DNA of 64,000 nt, from the NCBI GenBank assembly GCA_963751795.1, contig CAVVVI010000002.1, positions 682,001 to 746,000 on the forward strand, in the 5' to 3' direction. Of this stretch, positions 1-8,904 are shown piece by piece. The notes beneath the pieces are model-generated. The model was given only the letters and a program-made list of their open reading frames with translations. It was not told the DNA's origin and ran no database searches. Source of the stretch: BOG-908 sp963751795. Lineage in GTDB: Bacteria; Pseudomonadota; Alphaproteobacteria; Acetobacterales; Acetobacteraceae. How positions within the stretch are numbered: the stretch's first letter is position 1; the number at the start of each line of letters is the position of its first letter. The position numbers and the translations under genes are program-made.

Positions 1-1391
1 TCCGCCCCGGTGGCGGCCAGCTGATCGAGTTCCAGCGCCAAGCCGGCATTCATCATAAGCTTGAACGGCTGGCCATCCTGCGTGCGGGAGGGCGCATCGC
101 GGAGCACCGCCCAGGTGGCGCTGCGGATGGCGCGGGCATGCAGCGCGCGGTCGTAAGCCGCGCGCACGCCCGGCTCGGGGCGCAGGATCAGCGTGCCGCC
201 ATCGGCATCGAGCACCGCCTCGTCGCCGGCTTCGGCGGCATCCATGGCGCCGCGCGCGCCGCCGGCGGCCGGCAGGCCCAGCGCGCGCGCCACGATGGCG
301 GCGTGGCCGCCGGCGCTGCCCTCCTCGATCACCACGCCGGCGATGCCGCGCGCATGCCATTCCAGCAATTGCGCCGGCCCCAGGCGGCGCACCAGCAGGA
401 TGGCGCCGGCCACCTCCGTGCCGCCATGGCCGGAGCCGTCCAGCGTGGCCAGCAGCCGGCCGGCCAGGTCTTCCAGGTCAGCCAGGCGCTCGCGCAGATA
501 AGGGTCGGCGATGCGGCGCATGCGGGCGCGGAAATCGCTGGCCACGCGGTGCACGGCGGCTTCGGCGGTCAGCCCGCCTTGCACCGCCTCGGCCACGCGG
601 CGCAGCCAGCCGTCGTCGGCGGCTACGGCACGGGTGGCATCGAGAATGTCGCGCGGTGCCGCGCCATCCTCCGCCCCGCCGCGCAGCAGCGTGGGCAGCT
701 GCGCCTCGATCAGCGTGTCGAGCCCCTGGCGCATGCGCCCCAGCGCGGCCTGCAGCCGTGCCAGCTCCACGCCAGGGTCTTCGGCCAGCAGCCGTTCCGG
801 GGCGATGACGCTGCCGTGCAGCAGCACCGGGCCGGACACAATGCCCGGCGACAGCATGGCGGCATCGAACTGCCGCGGCAGGCTGCCGGCAAAGCCTTCG
901 CGGGTGTCGGACCCGCCGGCGGCCAGCAGGTCGGTCAGCAGCATCGCGACCGTTTCCAGCACTTCGGTCTCGATATCGGTGTAGTGGCGCGAGGTGCGGT
1001 TCTGCACCACCAGCACGCCCAGCGTGCGGCCGCTGCGGCGCACCGGCACGGCCAGCATCGAGGCGTACGGCTCCTCGCCGGTCTCCGGCCGGTAGGCGAA
1101 GGCCGGGTGGTTCTGCGCGTCCGCCAGGTTCAGCGGCGCGCCGGTGGCGGCCACCAGGCCCACGATGCCCTCGCCCACGCGCAGCCGGGTGCGGCCGATG
1201 CTGGCCGGGTTCAGCCCCTGGGTCGCCCGCAATTCCAGGATTTCGCCGGCGCGCAGCGCGTAGGCCGAGCACACTTCAGCGACCATCTCGCCGGCCACCA
1301 GGCCCACAATATCCTGCAGCTGCACGTTGCCGGCGGCCATGATGCCGCGCAGGCGGCTGAGCAGGCGGCGCCCGGGGGTGATCGGCGCCAT
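1..1391 (-). CDS. ptsP: Phosphoenolpyruvate-protein phosphotransferase PtsP (enzyme I of the nitrogen PTS), 3' part off the window
   Basis: The enzyme passes phosphate from PEP to NPr in the regulatory nitrogen phosphotransfer chain. About 463 residues are visible on the minus strand. Residues 1-160 form a GAF sensor domain, which separates PtsP from the sugar-PTS enzyme I. A linker and the swivelling phosphohistidine domain follow, with the motif GGHAAIVAR placing the active His at about residue 363. The last visible residues (LMMNAGLA, then a TGA-like turn in protein terms) match the start of the PEP-binding barrel. The barrel itself lies beyond base 1. The ATG at 1391 begins 49 bases after the preceding gene stops, and the frame stays open to the edge. 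It probably belongs to the lysC operon. Confidence 0.93.
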   Translation of the reverse strand, partial: MAPITPGRRLLSRLRGIMAAGNVQLQDIVGLVAGEMVAEVCSAYALRAGEILELRATQGLNPASIGRTRLRVGEGIVGLVAATGAPLNLADAQNHPAFAYRPETGEEPYASMLAVPVRRSGRTLGVLVVQNRTSRHYTDIETEVLETVAMLLTDLLAAGGSDTREGFAGSLPRQFDAAMLSPGIVSGPVLLHGSVIAPERLLAEDPGVELARLQAALGRMRQGLDTLIEAQLPTLLRGGAEDGAAPRDILDATRAVAADDGWLRRVAEAVQGGLTAEAAVHRVASDFRARMRRIADPYLRERLADLEDLAGRLLATLDGSGHGGTEVAGAILLVRRLGPAQLLEWHARGIAGVVIEEGSAGGHAAIVARALGLPAAGGARGAMDAAEAGDEAVLDADGGTLILRPEPGVRAAYDRALHARAIRSATWAVLRDAPSRTQDGQPFKLMMNAGLALELDQLAATGA

Positions 1392-1439
1392 GCTAGGGCG
1401 GCGCCACGGTGCGGCGGCCGATGCCGCGTGCCGCCGCCC

Positions 1440-2498
1440 TCAATGCCTGGCTTCGATGGCGGCCACCGCCTGGGCCACCAGTTCGTCGATCACCTCGGCC
1501 ACCGATTGCTCGCGCGTGACCATGCCCACCGACTGCCCGGCCATCACCGAGCCGCTATCGACGTCGCCGTCCACCACCGCGCGGCGCAGCGCGCCGGCCC
1601 AGAAATGCTCGATTTCGAGCTGGGCTTCCTCCTTGGTCAGTTCGCCTGACTGGAAGCGCTGCAGCGCCTGGGCCTGCGCCTCGGCAAAGCGGCGGGTGCC
1701 GTCATTGACCAGGCCGCGCACCGGGATGACGGGGAAGCGCGGATCGAGCTGCACGCTGGGCAGCGCGTCGCGCGCGTTGGCGCGGATGAAGGCGCGCTTG
1801 AAGTTGGGGTGGGCGACGCTGTCGGTCGCAGCCGCGAAGCGCGTGCCGAGCTGGGCACCGGCAGCGCCCATCTCCAGGTAGGAAAGGATCGCCTCGCCGC
1901 GGCCGATGCCGCCGGCCACGAACACCGGCACCTCGCGCACATGCGGCAGGATCTCCTGGGCCAGCACGGTGAGCGAGACCGGGCCGATATGGCCGCCCGC
2001 CTCGCTGCCCTCGATCACCAGCGCGTCCGCACCCGTCTTGACGAAGCGGCGCGCCAGCACGAGCGCCGGCGCGAAGCAGACCAGCCGGGCGCCGCCATCC
2101 TTCACCGCGCGCACTGCCGGGCCCGACGGGATGCCGCCCGCCAGCACGATATGGGTGACCCCGGCGCGCAGGCAGACGGCGATCAGCTCGCCCAATTGCG
2201 GGTGCATGGTGATCAGGTTGACGCCGAACGGCCGGGCCGTGGCGGCCTGGGTGGCGGCAATCTCGGCCTCCAGCAGCGCCGGGCCCATCGAGCCGCAGGC
2301 CAGCACGCCGAACCCGCCGGCGTTGCTGATGGCGGCCACGAGCGTGTGCTCGCTGACCCACGACATGGCCCCGCCCATGATGGCCGTGCGGGTGCCCAGG
2401 AAGGCGCAGCCGCGCGCCCACAGCCGGTCCAGCCGCGCCTGTGCGTCGATTGCCGGCGCCACGGCGGCGCGTGCGGGCAGCATGGTGCTTTCAGGCAT
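1440..2498 (-). CDS. Nitronate monooxygenase (2-nitropropane dioxygenase family)
   Basis: This is a 352-residue FMN-dependent TIM-barrel enzyme of the NPD family, which oxidises alkyl nitronates or acts on related enoyl substrates. The FMN loop MGGAMSWVS is at residues 41-49. The signature EGSEAGGHIG carries the presumed catalytic His at residue 170, and GGI phosphate-binding loops recur near residues 120 and 197. The ATG at 2498 overlaps the end of lysC by 8 bases, so translation is probably coupled, and ptsP follows 49 bases downstream. Many family members act on unknown substrates, so the nitronate reaction is a family-level assignment only. Confidence 0.88.
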   Translation of the reverse strand: MPESTMLPARAAVAPAIDAQARLDRLWARGCAFLGTRTAIMGGAMSWVSEHTLVAAISNAGGFGVLACGSMGPALLEAEIAATQAATARPFGVNLITMHPQLGELIAVCLRAGVTHIVLAGGIPSGPAVRAVKDGGARLVCFAPALVLARRFVKTGADALVIEGSEAGGHIGPVSLTVLAQEILPHVREVPVFVAGGIGRGEAILSYLEMGAAGAQLGTRFAAATDSVAHPNFKRAFIRANARDALPSVQLDPRFPVIPVRGLVNDGTRRFAEAQAQALQRFQSGELTKEEAQLEIEHFWAGALRRAVVDGDVDSGSVMAGQSVGMVTREQSVAEVIDELVAQAVAAIEARH

Positions 2499-3717
2499 CG
2501 AGGCCGTAGGCGGTATGCAGCGCGCGCACGGCGAGCTCGGTGTAATCCTGGGCGATCAGCACGCTCACCTTGATTTCGCTGGTGGAGATGACCTGGATGT
2601 TGATGCCGCGCTCGGCCAGCGTGCGGAACATGGTGTTGGCGATGCCGGCATGGCTGCGCATGCCCACGCCCACCACCGAGATCTTCGAGACGTCGCTGTC
2701 GGTCAGCACGCTCACGTAGCCGATGCTGTCGCGTTCGCGTTCCAGCAGCGCCTGCACGCGCGGCAGGTCGCCGCGCCCGATAGTGAACGTCATGTCGGTG
2801 GAGCCTTCGGCCGAGACGTTCTGCACGATCATGTCCACGTTCACATGCGCGTCCGACAGCGGGCCGAACACGCTGGTAGCCACGCCGGGGCGGTCCGGCA
2901 CGTGGCGCAGCGTGACCTTGGCCTCGTCGCGCGAGTAGGCGATGCCGGTGACGACTTCCTTTTCCACGATCTCGTCCTCATCGACCAGGAGCGTGCCCTG
3001 GTTCTCTGTATCGGGGTCGACGAAGCTGGAGAGGACCTGGACCCGCACCCGCTCCTTCATCGCCAATTCGACGCTGCGGGTCTGCAGGACCTTGGCCCCG
3101 ACCGAGGCCAGTTCCAGCATCTCCTCGTAGGCGATCCTATCGAGTTTGCGCGCGCGCGGCACCATGCGCGGGTCGGTGGTGTACACGCCATCCACGTCGG
3201 TGTAGATGTCGCAGCGATCGGCGCGCAGGGCGGCCGCCAAGGCCACCGCCGAGGTGTCCGAGCCGCCGCGGCCCAGCGTGGCGATGCGCCCGTCCGGCGC
3301 GATGCCCTGGAAGCCGGCGACCACGGCCACCTGCCCGCGCTCCATGCGCAGCGCGATCTCGCTGGCCTCAACCGTCTGGATGCGGGCCGCGCCATGCGCG
3401 TCGTCGGTGCGCAGCGGGATTTGCCAGCCGGCCCAGCTCCGCGCCTCGATGCCGATGGCCTGCAGGGCGATGGCGAGCAGCCCGCTGGTGACCTGTTCGC
3501 CGGTGGCCACCACGGCATCGTATTCGCGCGCATCGTGCAGCGGCGAGAGCGCCTGGCACCAGCCGACGAGCTGGTTTGTCGCACCCGCCATTGCCGAGAC
3601 CACGACGGCGACCTGGTCGCCCTGCGCCACCTGGCGGGCGACGCGGCCGGCGACATTGCGGATGCGGTCCAGATCGGCGACGGAGGTGCCGCCGAACTTC
3701 ATCACGATGCGAGCCAT
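2491..3717 (-). CDS. lysC: Aspartate kinase
   Basis: LysC phosphorylates aspartate, the first step toward lysine, methionine, threonine and diaminopimelate. The 408-residue protein starts MARIVMKFGGTSV, the classical N-terminal nucleotide and aspartate-binding motif. An upstream in-frame extension exists but lacks family character, so I place the start at 3717. The C-terminal third holds paired ACT domains (around residues 265-400, including the NVSAEGSTDMTF stretch), the usual site of feedback inhibition by lysine and threonine. The length is typical of class II alpha-subunit enzymes. The gene is first in a likely lysC - nitronate monooxygenase - ptsP operon and is divergent from ubiG across a 144-base gap. 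Confidence 0.97.
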   Translation of the reverse strand: MARIVMKFGGTSVADLDRIRNVAGRVARQVAQGDQVAVVVSAMAGATNQLVGWCQALSPLHDAREYDAVVATGEQVTSGLLAIALQAIGIEARSWAGWQIPLRTDDAHGAARIQTVEASEIALRMERGQVAVVAGFQGIAPDGRIATLGRGGSDTSAVALAAALRADRCDIYTDVDGVYTTDPRMVPRARKLDRIAYEEMLELASVGAKVLQTRSVELAMKERVRVQVLSSFVDPDTENQGTLLVDEDEIVEKEVVTGIAYSRDEAKVTLRHVPDRPGVATSVFGPLSDAHVNVDMIVQNVSAEGSTDMTFTIGRGDLPRVQALLERERDSIGYVSVLTDSDVSKISVVGVGMRSHAGIANTMFRTLAERGINIQVISTSEIKVSVLIAQDYTELAVRALHTAYGLDA

Positions 3718-3861
3718 TGTGAGGCTTGTGTCTTCCCTGGGCTGGGGAGCGGTGGCGCTGCGGCCGAGTGGCTGGTCTAGTCGCGGCGGGGTGGTATGAC
3801 AATCGCGCGGCGGGCAAGGCTGGCATCCGCCGGGCGGCATCGGCATTCGGAAGAGCAGGGC

Positions 3862-4575
3862 ATGCGCGACGACGGTTCGGTTTCGGCGGCCGAGATCGCC
3901 CGGTTCGGGGCGCTGGCGCCGCAATGGTGGGATGCGCAGGGGCCGATGCGCGAGCTGCACCGGATGAACCCGCTGCGCACCGGCTGGGTGGCGCAGCGCG
4001 TGCGGGCGCGGCGGGGCGCCGGCGCGCTGCCGGTGCTCGATCTGGGCTGCGGCGGCGGCATCGCCACCGAGGCCCTGGCCCGCGCCGGCTTCGCCATGGC
4101 CGGGGTGGACGGCTCGGCGGACGCCATCGGCGTGGCCCGCGCGCACGCCGAAGCCGCCGGCCTGGCGATCGACTACGCCACCGGCCTCGCCGAGGACGTG
4201 CTGCAGGAGGGGAGGCGCTTCGCCGCCGTGGTCGCGCTGGAAATCATCGAGCACGTGCCCGACCAGGCGGCCTTCATGCGCACACTGGCCGGGCTGCTGG
4301 ACGATGACGGCATGCTGTTCGTCTCGACGCTGAACCGCACCTGGCGGTCATTGGCGGTGGCCAAGATCGGGGCGGAATACATCGCCCGGCTGCTGCCGGC
4401 GGGCACGCATGATTGGCGCCGCTTCGTACGGCCGGAGGAGCTGGGCGCGATGGGCCGCGCGGCGGGGCTGCGGCTGGCCGACCTGTCCGGCATGGTGTTC
4501 AGCCCGGCCACCGGCACCTGGCAGGCAGGGCGCGATACCGCGATCAACTACATCGCGGCGTTCACCCGGGGCTGA
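3862..4575 (+). CDS. ubiG: Ubiquinone biosynthesis O-methyltransferase UbiG
   Basis: UbiG performs both O-methylations of the ubiquinone head group with S-adenosylmethionine. The 237-residue protein has the SAM-binding motif LDLGCGGG at residues 59-66, the post-motif EIIEHVPD, and the N-terminal signature in which QWWD precedes the LHRMNPLR segment. That segment is highly conserved in UbiG and separates it from other class I methyltransferases. I chose the ATG at 3862 because the match to the family begins there. An in-frame start 66 bases upstream would add an Arg-rich, non-conserved tail. The gene stands alone, divergent from lysC and convergent with a small membrane protein gene. Confidence 0.95.
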   Translation: MRDDGSVSAAEIARFGALAPQWWDAQGPMRELHRMNPLRTGWVAQRVRARRGAGALPVLDLGCGGGIATEALARAGFAMAGVDGSADAIGVARAHAEAAGLAIDYATGLAEDVLQEGRRFAAVVALEIIEHVPDQAAFMRTLAGLLDDDGMLFVSTLNRTWRSLAVAKIGAEYIARLLPAGTHDWRRFVRPEELGAMGRAAGLRLADLSGMVFSPATGTWQAGRDTAINYIAAFTRG

Positions 4576-4579
4576 GCTT

Positions 4580-4822
4580 CTAGCGCTGCAGCGCCGGGGC
4601 GGGGTGGGCCAGCCGAACCGGGAGTGAGGCCACCGCCTGCAGCGTGCGGGCCAGCAGCACCAAGACATACGCTGCGGGCGGTATCAGATAGGCCGCCACC
4701 ATCAGGCCGTCGGGCAGCTGCTCGACCCCGATCGCCACCAGGGTGAGGACGACGTAGTACAGGAAAGCGGCGACAAAGGCCGTCCAGGGCACGACGAAGA
4801 AGCTTGCGATGCGGTCGATCAT
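4580..4822 (-). CDS. Small two-helix membrane protein, unknown function
   Basis: This 80-residue protein has two hydrophobic segments, at roughly residues 7-34 and 41-66, joined by a short acidic turn. I do not recognise a family. The ATG at 4822 is preferred over the one at 4837 because AGGGG lies a suitable distance upstream of it. It converges with ubiG, with only a 4-base gap. A GCGCTGCAGCGC palindrome falls inside its last codons and may help end transcription on either strand. A small inner-membrane protein is the most that can be said. Confidence 0.6.
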   Translation of the reverse strand: MIDRIASFFVVPWTAFVAAFLYYVVLTLVAIGVEQLPDGLMVAAYLIPPAAYVLVLLARTLQAVASLPVRLAHPAPALQR

Positions 4823-4927
4823 ACCCTGCCCCTGCAACTCTGATGCAGTGCAACATGCGCTCCGCAGACCAAATGATAAGCCGGCTTACCGTATCCCTGG
4901 GCTGCTTCGGCCGCATGGCCGGGCCGC

Positions 4928-5380
4928 TTAGCGCAGGTAGTGGCAGTCCGGCCTGGCGCCGCCCGGGGCGGCCGGCCAATGCTGGGTGGAGCCGAGTAGC
5001 GGCAGGCCGACATAGCCGCGCAGGCGAAGCACGCCGTCTTCGGGCACCCAGACCTCGGCGCTGTAGATGCGGCCATCCTCCGGGTTCGTGACGGTGCCGT
5101 GCCAGCGGCCGTCATCCTGCAGGCGCAGCTGCCGCAGCAGCGTGAAGTGGCAGCGCGGCTTGCCGTCCCAGTCCAGCAGCTGGCCACTGGCCGGCCATTC
5201 ACGCAGACCGACGATGGTGCCGCACAGCGCGCCGTCGCAGGGGTGCACCTGGACGATGCCGCCGCGATCCTCGGTGAACCAGTAGCCCTCGGGCGAGCCA
5301 GCGCGGGCCGGCGCCGCGCAGGCCAGGCCGGCCAAAGCGATGGCGGCCAGGATCCGGGCCGGGCCGCGGCGCTCAGCCAT
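4928..5380 (-). CDS. DUF2147 family exported protein
   Basis: This 150-residue protein has a clear Sec signal peptide (MAERRG, then a hydrophobic Ala/Leu stretch ending ACAAPARAG near residue 30). The mature part begins with GYWFTEDRGGIVQVHPC and continues with a C-G-T-I-V strand and the W-D-G-K-P segment. That order is typical of DUF2147, small periplasmic beta-rich proteins. The two cysteines around CDGALCG may form a disulfide. The ATG at 5380 overlaps the stop of the upstream DUF1178 gene by 8 bases, so the two are probably translated together. The family has no established biochemical function. Confidence 0.8.
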   Translation of the reverse strand: MAERRGPARILAAIALAGLACAAPARAGSPEGYWFTEDRGGIVQVHPCDGALCGTIVGLREWPASGQLLDWDGKPRCHFTLLRQLRLQDDGRWHGTVTNPEDGRIYSAEVWVPEDGVLRLRGYVGLPLLGSTQHWPAAPGGARPDCHYLR

Positions 5381-5855
5381 CGGCACGGGGCAGCCAGGGA
5401 ATGCTGGCGATCTCGATTCCCTCATCGGTGAGCGCCTCGGCCTCGCCGGGCGTGGTCTCGCCGTAGATCGGCCGCGGTGGCTGGCTACCGGCATGCATGG
5501 CGCGCGCGGCCTCGGCGAAACGCGGGCCCACGTAGTCGCAGCGCCGTTCCACCTCGTGGCGCATGCGCTGCAGCACGGCGCGCAGCTGGTCGGGCATTGC
5601 AGGCGGCGGGGTTGTGGCGGGCAGGCGCGCCGGGCCATCGGGCGGCTCCTGCGCCGGGCGAGCCGGTGCGGCGGCCGCGGGCGGCGGCGCGCCGGTGGAC
5701 AGGCGCGGCGCCATCATGGCGCGGCCCACCTGCGTGCTGGCGCATGACGGGCAGGCGAGCAGGCCGTCGGCGACCTGCCGATCGAACGCCGCCGAACCGC
5801 GGAACCAGCCGTCGAAATCATGCCCGTCGGCGCAGCGGAGGGCGTAGTGGATCAT
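5373..5855 (-). CDS. DUF1178 family protein with N-terminal zinc-ribbon-like motif
   Basis: This 160-residue protein begins MIHYALRCADGHDFDGWF and has a CPSC pair around residue 35, followed by a V-G-R-A-MMAP segment. That is the hallmark of the DUF1178 family, common in alphaproteobacteria. The four cysteine/histidine positions suggest a metal-binding knuckle. The middle (about residues 55-90) is a Pro/Ala-rich linker. The C-terminal part, with a P-I-Y-G-E-T motif and an acidic helix, is also conserved in the family. The start at 5855 agrees with the family; an in-frame codon 12 bases upstream is less likely. It overlaps the DUF2147 gene downstream. Confidence 0.85.
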   Translation of the reverse strand: MIHYALRCADGHDFDGWFRGSAAFDRQVADGLLACPSCASTQVGRAMMAPRLSTGAPPPAAAAPARPAQEPPDGPARLPATTPPPAMPDQLRAVLQRMRHEVERRCDYVGPRFAEAARAMHAGSQPPRPIYGETTPGEAEALTDEGIEIASIPWLPRADG

Positions 5856-5917
5856 GGCGGGGGGCAACGAGCTTTCCTGCGGTAGGGGATGGGCCGAGCC
5901 TACGGGCGGGGCCGCTG

Positions 5918-6172
5918 TCAGGCCAGCATCGCGTCCAGCTTGCCGGCACGGTCCAGCGCGGCCAGATCGTCGCTGCCGCCCACATGGGTGCCGCCGATGA
6001 AGATCTGCGGCACCGAGGTAAGGCCGCCCGAACGGCTGCGCGCCTCGGCCCGCTCGGCCGAGCCGCCGGGTGCCTCGATCTGCTTGAACGCCACGCCCTT
6101 CTTGGTCAGCAGCGCCAAGGCGCGGGCGCAGTAGGGGCAGAAGGGCTGCGTGTAGATCTCAATCGTCGTCAT
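5918..6172 (-). CDS. grxC: Glutaredoxin 3
   Basis: This 84-residue dithiol glutaredoxin reduces protein and glutathione disulfides in the cytoplasm. It has the active site CPYC near residues 11-14, the TSVPQIFIGG segment with the cis-Pro loop, and the GGSDDL glutathione-binding motif. The length is normal for GrxC. The ATG at 6172 lies inside the end of comF, giving a 14-base overlap, so the two are very likely co-transcribed. This pairing recurs in alphaproteobacteria. Confidence 0.95.
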   Translation of the reverse strand: MTTIEIYTQPFCPYCARALALLTKKGVAFKQIEAPGGSAERAEARSRSGGLTSVPQIFIGGTHVGGSDDLAALDRAGKLDAMLA

Positions 6173-6902
6173 CGTCGGCTCCTGGCATCGGGCGCACGGG
6201 TTCTGCAACCCGGCTGGCCACCAGCACGTCGACGTTGGCGGCGCCCGCGTCAAGGAGGGCCCGCGTACACGCGCGTGCGGTCGCACCCGAGGTGAGCACG
6301 TCGTCGATCAGCAGGATGCGGCGCCCGGCGATGGCGGCGGCACGATGCGGGCGGACGCGGATGGCGCCGAGCAGCAGGGCGGCGCGCTGGGCATGCGTGC
6401 GGTCGCGCAGGAAGCGGGTGGCGACGACACGGCTGAGCGCATCGGGCAGCGCCGCCCGGCCGCTGCGCCGCGCCAGCGCCCAGGCGAGCAGGGCGGCCTG
6501 GTTGTAGCGCCGGTGCAGCAGGCGCCAGCGGTGCAGCGGCACCGGCACCAGCAGATCGGCCCCTGCCAGCAGCCCGGCGCCGGCCCGCTGCATGTGCAGC
6601 GCCAGCGTCTGCGCCAGCTCGGTGCGGTCGGCATGCTTGAAAGGCAGGATCAGCTTCTGCGACGCGGCGTCGTACATGAGCGCGGCGCGCGCGGCACCCC
6701 AGGGCGGCGGCGCGGCCGTGCAGGTGGCGCAGACGGCCTGGCCTTGCACCGCGAACGGCAGGCCGCAGCTGTGGCAGAGTGGCGCGGTGACGAAATGCAG
6801 GCCGCCGAAGCAGGCCGCGCAGAGCTGGCCCGGTGCGGCGACAGGCTGGTCGCACGCGGCGCAGGTGGGCGGCAGGAGGGTGTCGAGGATGGCGGTGAGC
6901 AT
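6159..6902 (-). CDS. comF: ComF family protein (phosphoribosyltransferase-like)
   Basis: This 247-residue ComF/GntX-type protein has an N-terminal zinc-binding part with cysteine pairs at residues 14/17, 28/31, 43/46 and 58/61. A type I phosphoribosyltransferase domain follows. Its PRPP loop ILLIDDVLTSGAT is near residues 195-207, and the RRYNQAALLA segment typical of ComF is present. In Gram-positive bacteria ComF supports DNA uptake; in alphaproteobacteria the role is poorly defined. The last residues are a run of aspartates that overlaps the grxC start. It is divergent from a methyltransferase gene across a 90-base gap. Confidence 0.92.
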   Translation of the reverse strand: MLTAILDTLLPPTCAACDQPVAAPGQLCAACFGGLHFVTAPLCHSCGLPFAVQGQAVCATCTAAPPPWGAARAALMYDAASQKLILPFKHADRTELAQTLALHMQRAGAGLLAGADLLVPVPLHRWRLLHRRYNQAALLAWALARRSGRAALPDALSRVVATRFLRDRTHAQRAALLLGAIRVRPHRAAAIAGRRILLIDDVLTSGATARACTRALLDAGAANVDVLVASRVAEPVRPMPGADDDDD

Positions 6903-6992
6903 GGGCGCGCAGCAGGCAATGCCTGCTTTCCTTCAGAATTGCAGCGAAATAGCGCGTGGCCGGCCCGGCACCCCCGATCGCGTGCCCGCGCC

Positions 6993-7874
6993 ATGATGGA
7001 CGTGTTCGACCGCCGTGCCGTGCGCCTGCACCGCGACCGCGCCGCACCGCTCGTGGGCCGCATCCAGCCGATCCTCGCCGACGTGGCCGAGCGCCTGCTC
7101 GACCGTCTGGACGACACCACGCACCGCTTCACCCAGGCGCTCGATGTGGGTGGCCGCGGCGTGGTGGCGCCGCTGCTGCGCGCCCGCGGTATCGACTGCG
7201 TCAGCCTGGATACCTCCGCCCGCATGGCCGGCGTTGCCGGCGGGATCGCGGTCGCCGGCGTTCCTCAAAAAGCTGCCGTGGCCGGCGAGGCCGACGCGCT
7301 CCCGTTTGCACCCGGTGCGTTCGACCTGGTGGTGGCGAACCTGTCGCTGCACTGGATCAACGACCTGCCCGGCGCACTGATCCAGCTGCGGATGGCGCTG
7401 CGCCCGGACGGGCTGCTGCTGGCTAGCCTGCCGGCGCTGGGCACGCTGGATGCCTGGCGCGCTTGCCTGACGCAGGCCGAGGCGATGCTGAGCGGCGGCG
7501 CCGCACCGCGCATCTCGCCCTTCCCCGAGCTGGCCGATTGCGCGGCCTTGCTGCAGCGCGCGGGCTTCGCCCTGCCGGTGGCCGATGCCGACGAGCTGGA
7601 ACTGCTCTACGCCGACCCGTTCGATTTGCCGCGCGACCTGCGAGCTGCCGGCGAGACCAACGCCTCGGCGCTGCGCGACCGCCGCACGCTACCGCGCGAC
7701 CTGCTGCCCGCCTCGCTGGCCGGCATGCCGGTGCGCGAGGGCCGCATGGCGGTGCGGCTGCGGCTGGCCATGCTGACCGGCTGGGCGCCGGCCGCGAGCC
7801 AGCCCCGGCCGCTGCTGCCGGGGACCGGCCAGGTCAGCCTGACGACGGTGTTCGGCACGCCCGACGACCCGTGA
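6993..7874 (+). CDS. SAM-dependent methyltransferase family protein, NDUFAF5/BioC-like
   Basis: This 293-residue class I methyltransferase-fold protein starts MMDVFDRRAVRLHRDRAA, followed by an ERLLDRLDD helix. That N-terminal pattern matches the alphaproteobacterial homologues of mitochondrial NDUFAF5, a complex I assembly factor. The SAM site is at about residues 55-62 (ALDVGGRG, a slightly degenerate motif I), and LVVANLSLHWINDLPGAL corresponds to motif IV. BioC also has such a motif, but no biotin genes are nearby. The frame is open far upstream, yet sequence upstream of 6993 has no family resemblance. It converges with the next gene, with a GC-rich palindrome at 7883-7894 in the gap. Confidence 0.8.
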   Translation: MMDVFDRRAVRLHRDRAAPLVGRIQPILADVAERLLDRLDDTTHRFTQALDVGGRGVVAPLLRARGIDCVSLDTSARMAGVAGGIAVAGVPQKAAVAGEADALPFAPGAFDLVVANLSLHWINDLPGALIQLRMALRPDGLLLASLPALGTLDAWRACLTQAEAMLSGGAAPRISPFPELADCAALLQRAGFALPVADADELELLYADPFDLPRDLRAAGETNASALRDRRTLPRDLLPASLAGMPVREGRMAVRLRLAMLTGWAPAASQPRPLLPGTGQVSLTTVFGTPDDP

Positions 7875-7898
7875 CGCTGCAAGCCGCCGGCGGCGGCC

Positions 7899-8861
7899 TC
7901 AGCGCGCGACCTGCTCGGCCTGCAGCAGCATGTGGGTGAACGCCCCCGGATCGGTCTCCGGCAGATCGTGATCGGGCAGCGTCTGCCAGGATTGCACGAT
8001 GATGTCGTCGGGGCGGGTCGCCGGGTCGGCATACAGCGCGCGGAAGCGTTGCAGCCCGTGATCGACCCAGCCGGGGCTGTCGCCATCCTGCGCATCGCCG
8101 CCAATGATGAAGCCGGTGCGCACGCCCAGGCCGCGCATGGTGCGCTCGAACAGGCCCAGCATCACGTCGCCGCCCCCCTGCCAGGCGACGTCGGCGTGGA
8201 AGAAGGCCAGCTTCGTCCCGGTGAGCTGCGCGAAGCCGCGGGCGAACTCCGCATAGTCGCCCAGCAGCACGCGCGGCGGCATGCGGTTGGCGGTCAGCAC
8301 CTCGATGTCGCCCACCTTCAGGTTGGGAAAGTAGTGCCGCATCACCGCCACGTTGGCGGCCACGCGCTTGGTGATCTCGCCGATCGGGTAAGTGCAGGTG
8401 TTGCGGCCCCAGCTTTTCTCGTGGCCGAACCAGACGGGCTCGTCCATCGCCCAGTAATCCAGCGTCACACCCAGCGCCCGCAGCCGGCGGCCGGCGCGGT
8501 CGGCGGCGTTGGGCGCGATGTAGCCCTCGCCGCCGCCGCATTCGCCGCTCACCGTCACCGCGCCCATTTCGATGGCCAGCGCCACGTGATGCGCCCGCAG
8601 GCTGGCGGCGACCGTGCGCAGCATGTCGTCGCTGCCGCGCAGCGCCATCTGCATGGAGATCTTGAACACATCCAGCCGGCTATAGGCGCGCGGCCAGGCC
8701 GGGTTGGGCGCGAACATGTCCATCCAGTCCATCGGCGCAGTGCGGTGCTTGTCCTCGCGCACCACCGGGTCCTGGCCGCCGAACCAGATCTGGGCGGCCG
8801 GCGCCGGCCGTGCGGCGGCCAGGGCAGCCATACACACGGCAAGGCTCAGGCGAAGGCGCAT
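7899..8861 (-). CDS. Exported TIM-barrel-like protein, possible glycosidase
   Basis: This 320-residue protein begins with a strong signal peptide (MRLRLSLAV, a hydrophobic core, then APAAQ near residue 24). Its start is fixed by that peptide at 8861. The mature protein alternates strands and helices as in a beta/alpha barrel: DVFKISMQMALRG, then VALAIEMGAV, then LDYWAMDEPVWFG, then KLAFFHADVAW, then TGFIIGG. The DEP segment near residue 165 could hold an acidic catalytic residue. I cannot assign a glycoside hydrolase family by eye, so the enzymatic role is inference. It stands alone and converges with the methyltransferase gene. Confidence 0.65.
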   Translation of the reverse strand: MRLRLSLAVCMAALAAARPAPAAQIWFGGQDPVVREDKHRTAPMDWMDMFAPNPAWPRAYSRLDVFKISMQMALRGSDDMLRTVAASLRAHHVALAIEMGAVTVSGECGGGEGYIAPNAADRAGRRLRALGVTLDYWAMDEPVWFGHEKSWGRNTCTYPIGEITKRVAANVAVMRHYFPNLKVGDIEVLTANRMPPRVLLGDYAEFARGFAQLTGTKLAFFHADVAWQGGGDVMLGLFERTMRGLGVRTGFIIGGDAQDGDSPGWVDHGLQRFRALYADPATRPDDIIVQSWQTLPDHDLPETDPGAFTHMLLQAEQVAR

Positions 8862-8904
8862 GCGTTCATCCCCATCGTTGCCGGCCCGGCTGCCAGCGCC
8901 GCCC

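Noticed and set aside
138..1649. Plus-strand open frame of 503 codons
   Set aside because: It is antisense to ptsP, whose own frame shows GAF and phosphohistidine motifs.
6345..6992. Long upstream extension of the NDUFAF5-like frame
   Set aside because: It is antisense to comF; homology begins at the MMDVFDRR start.
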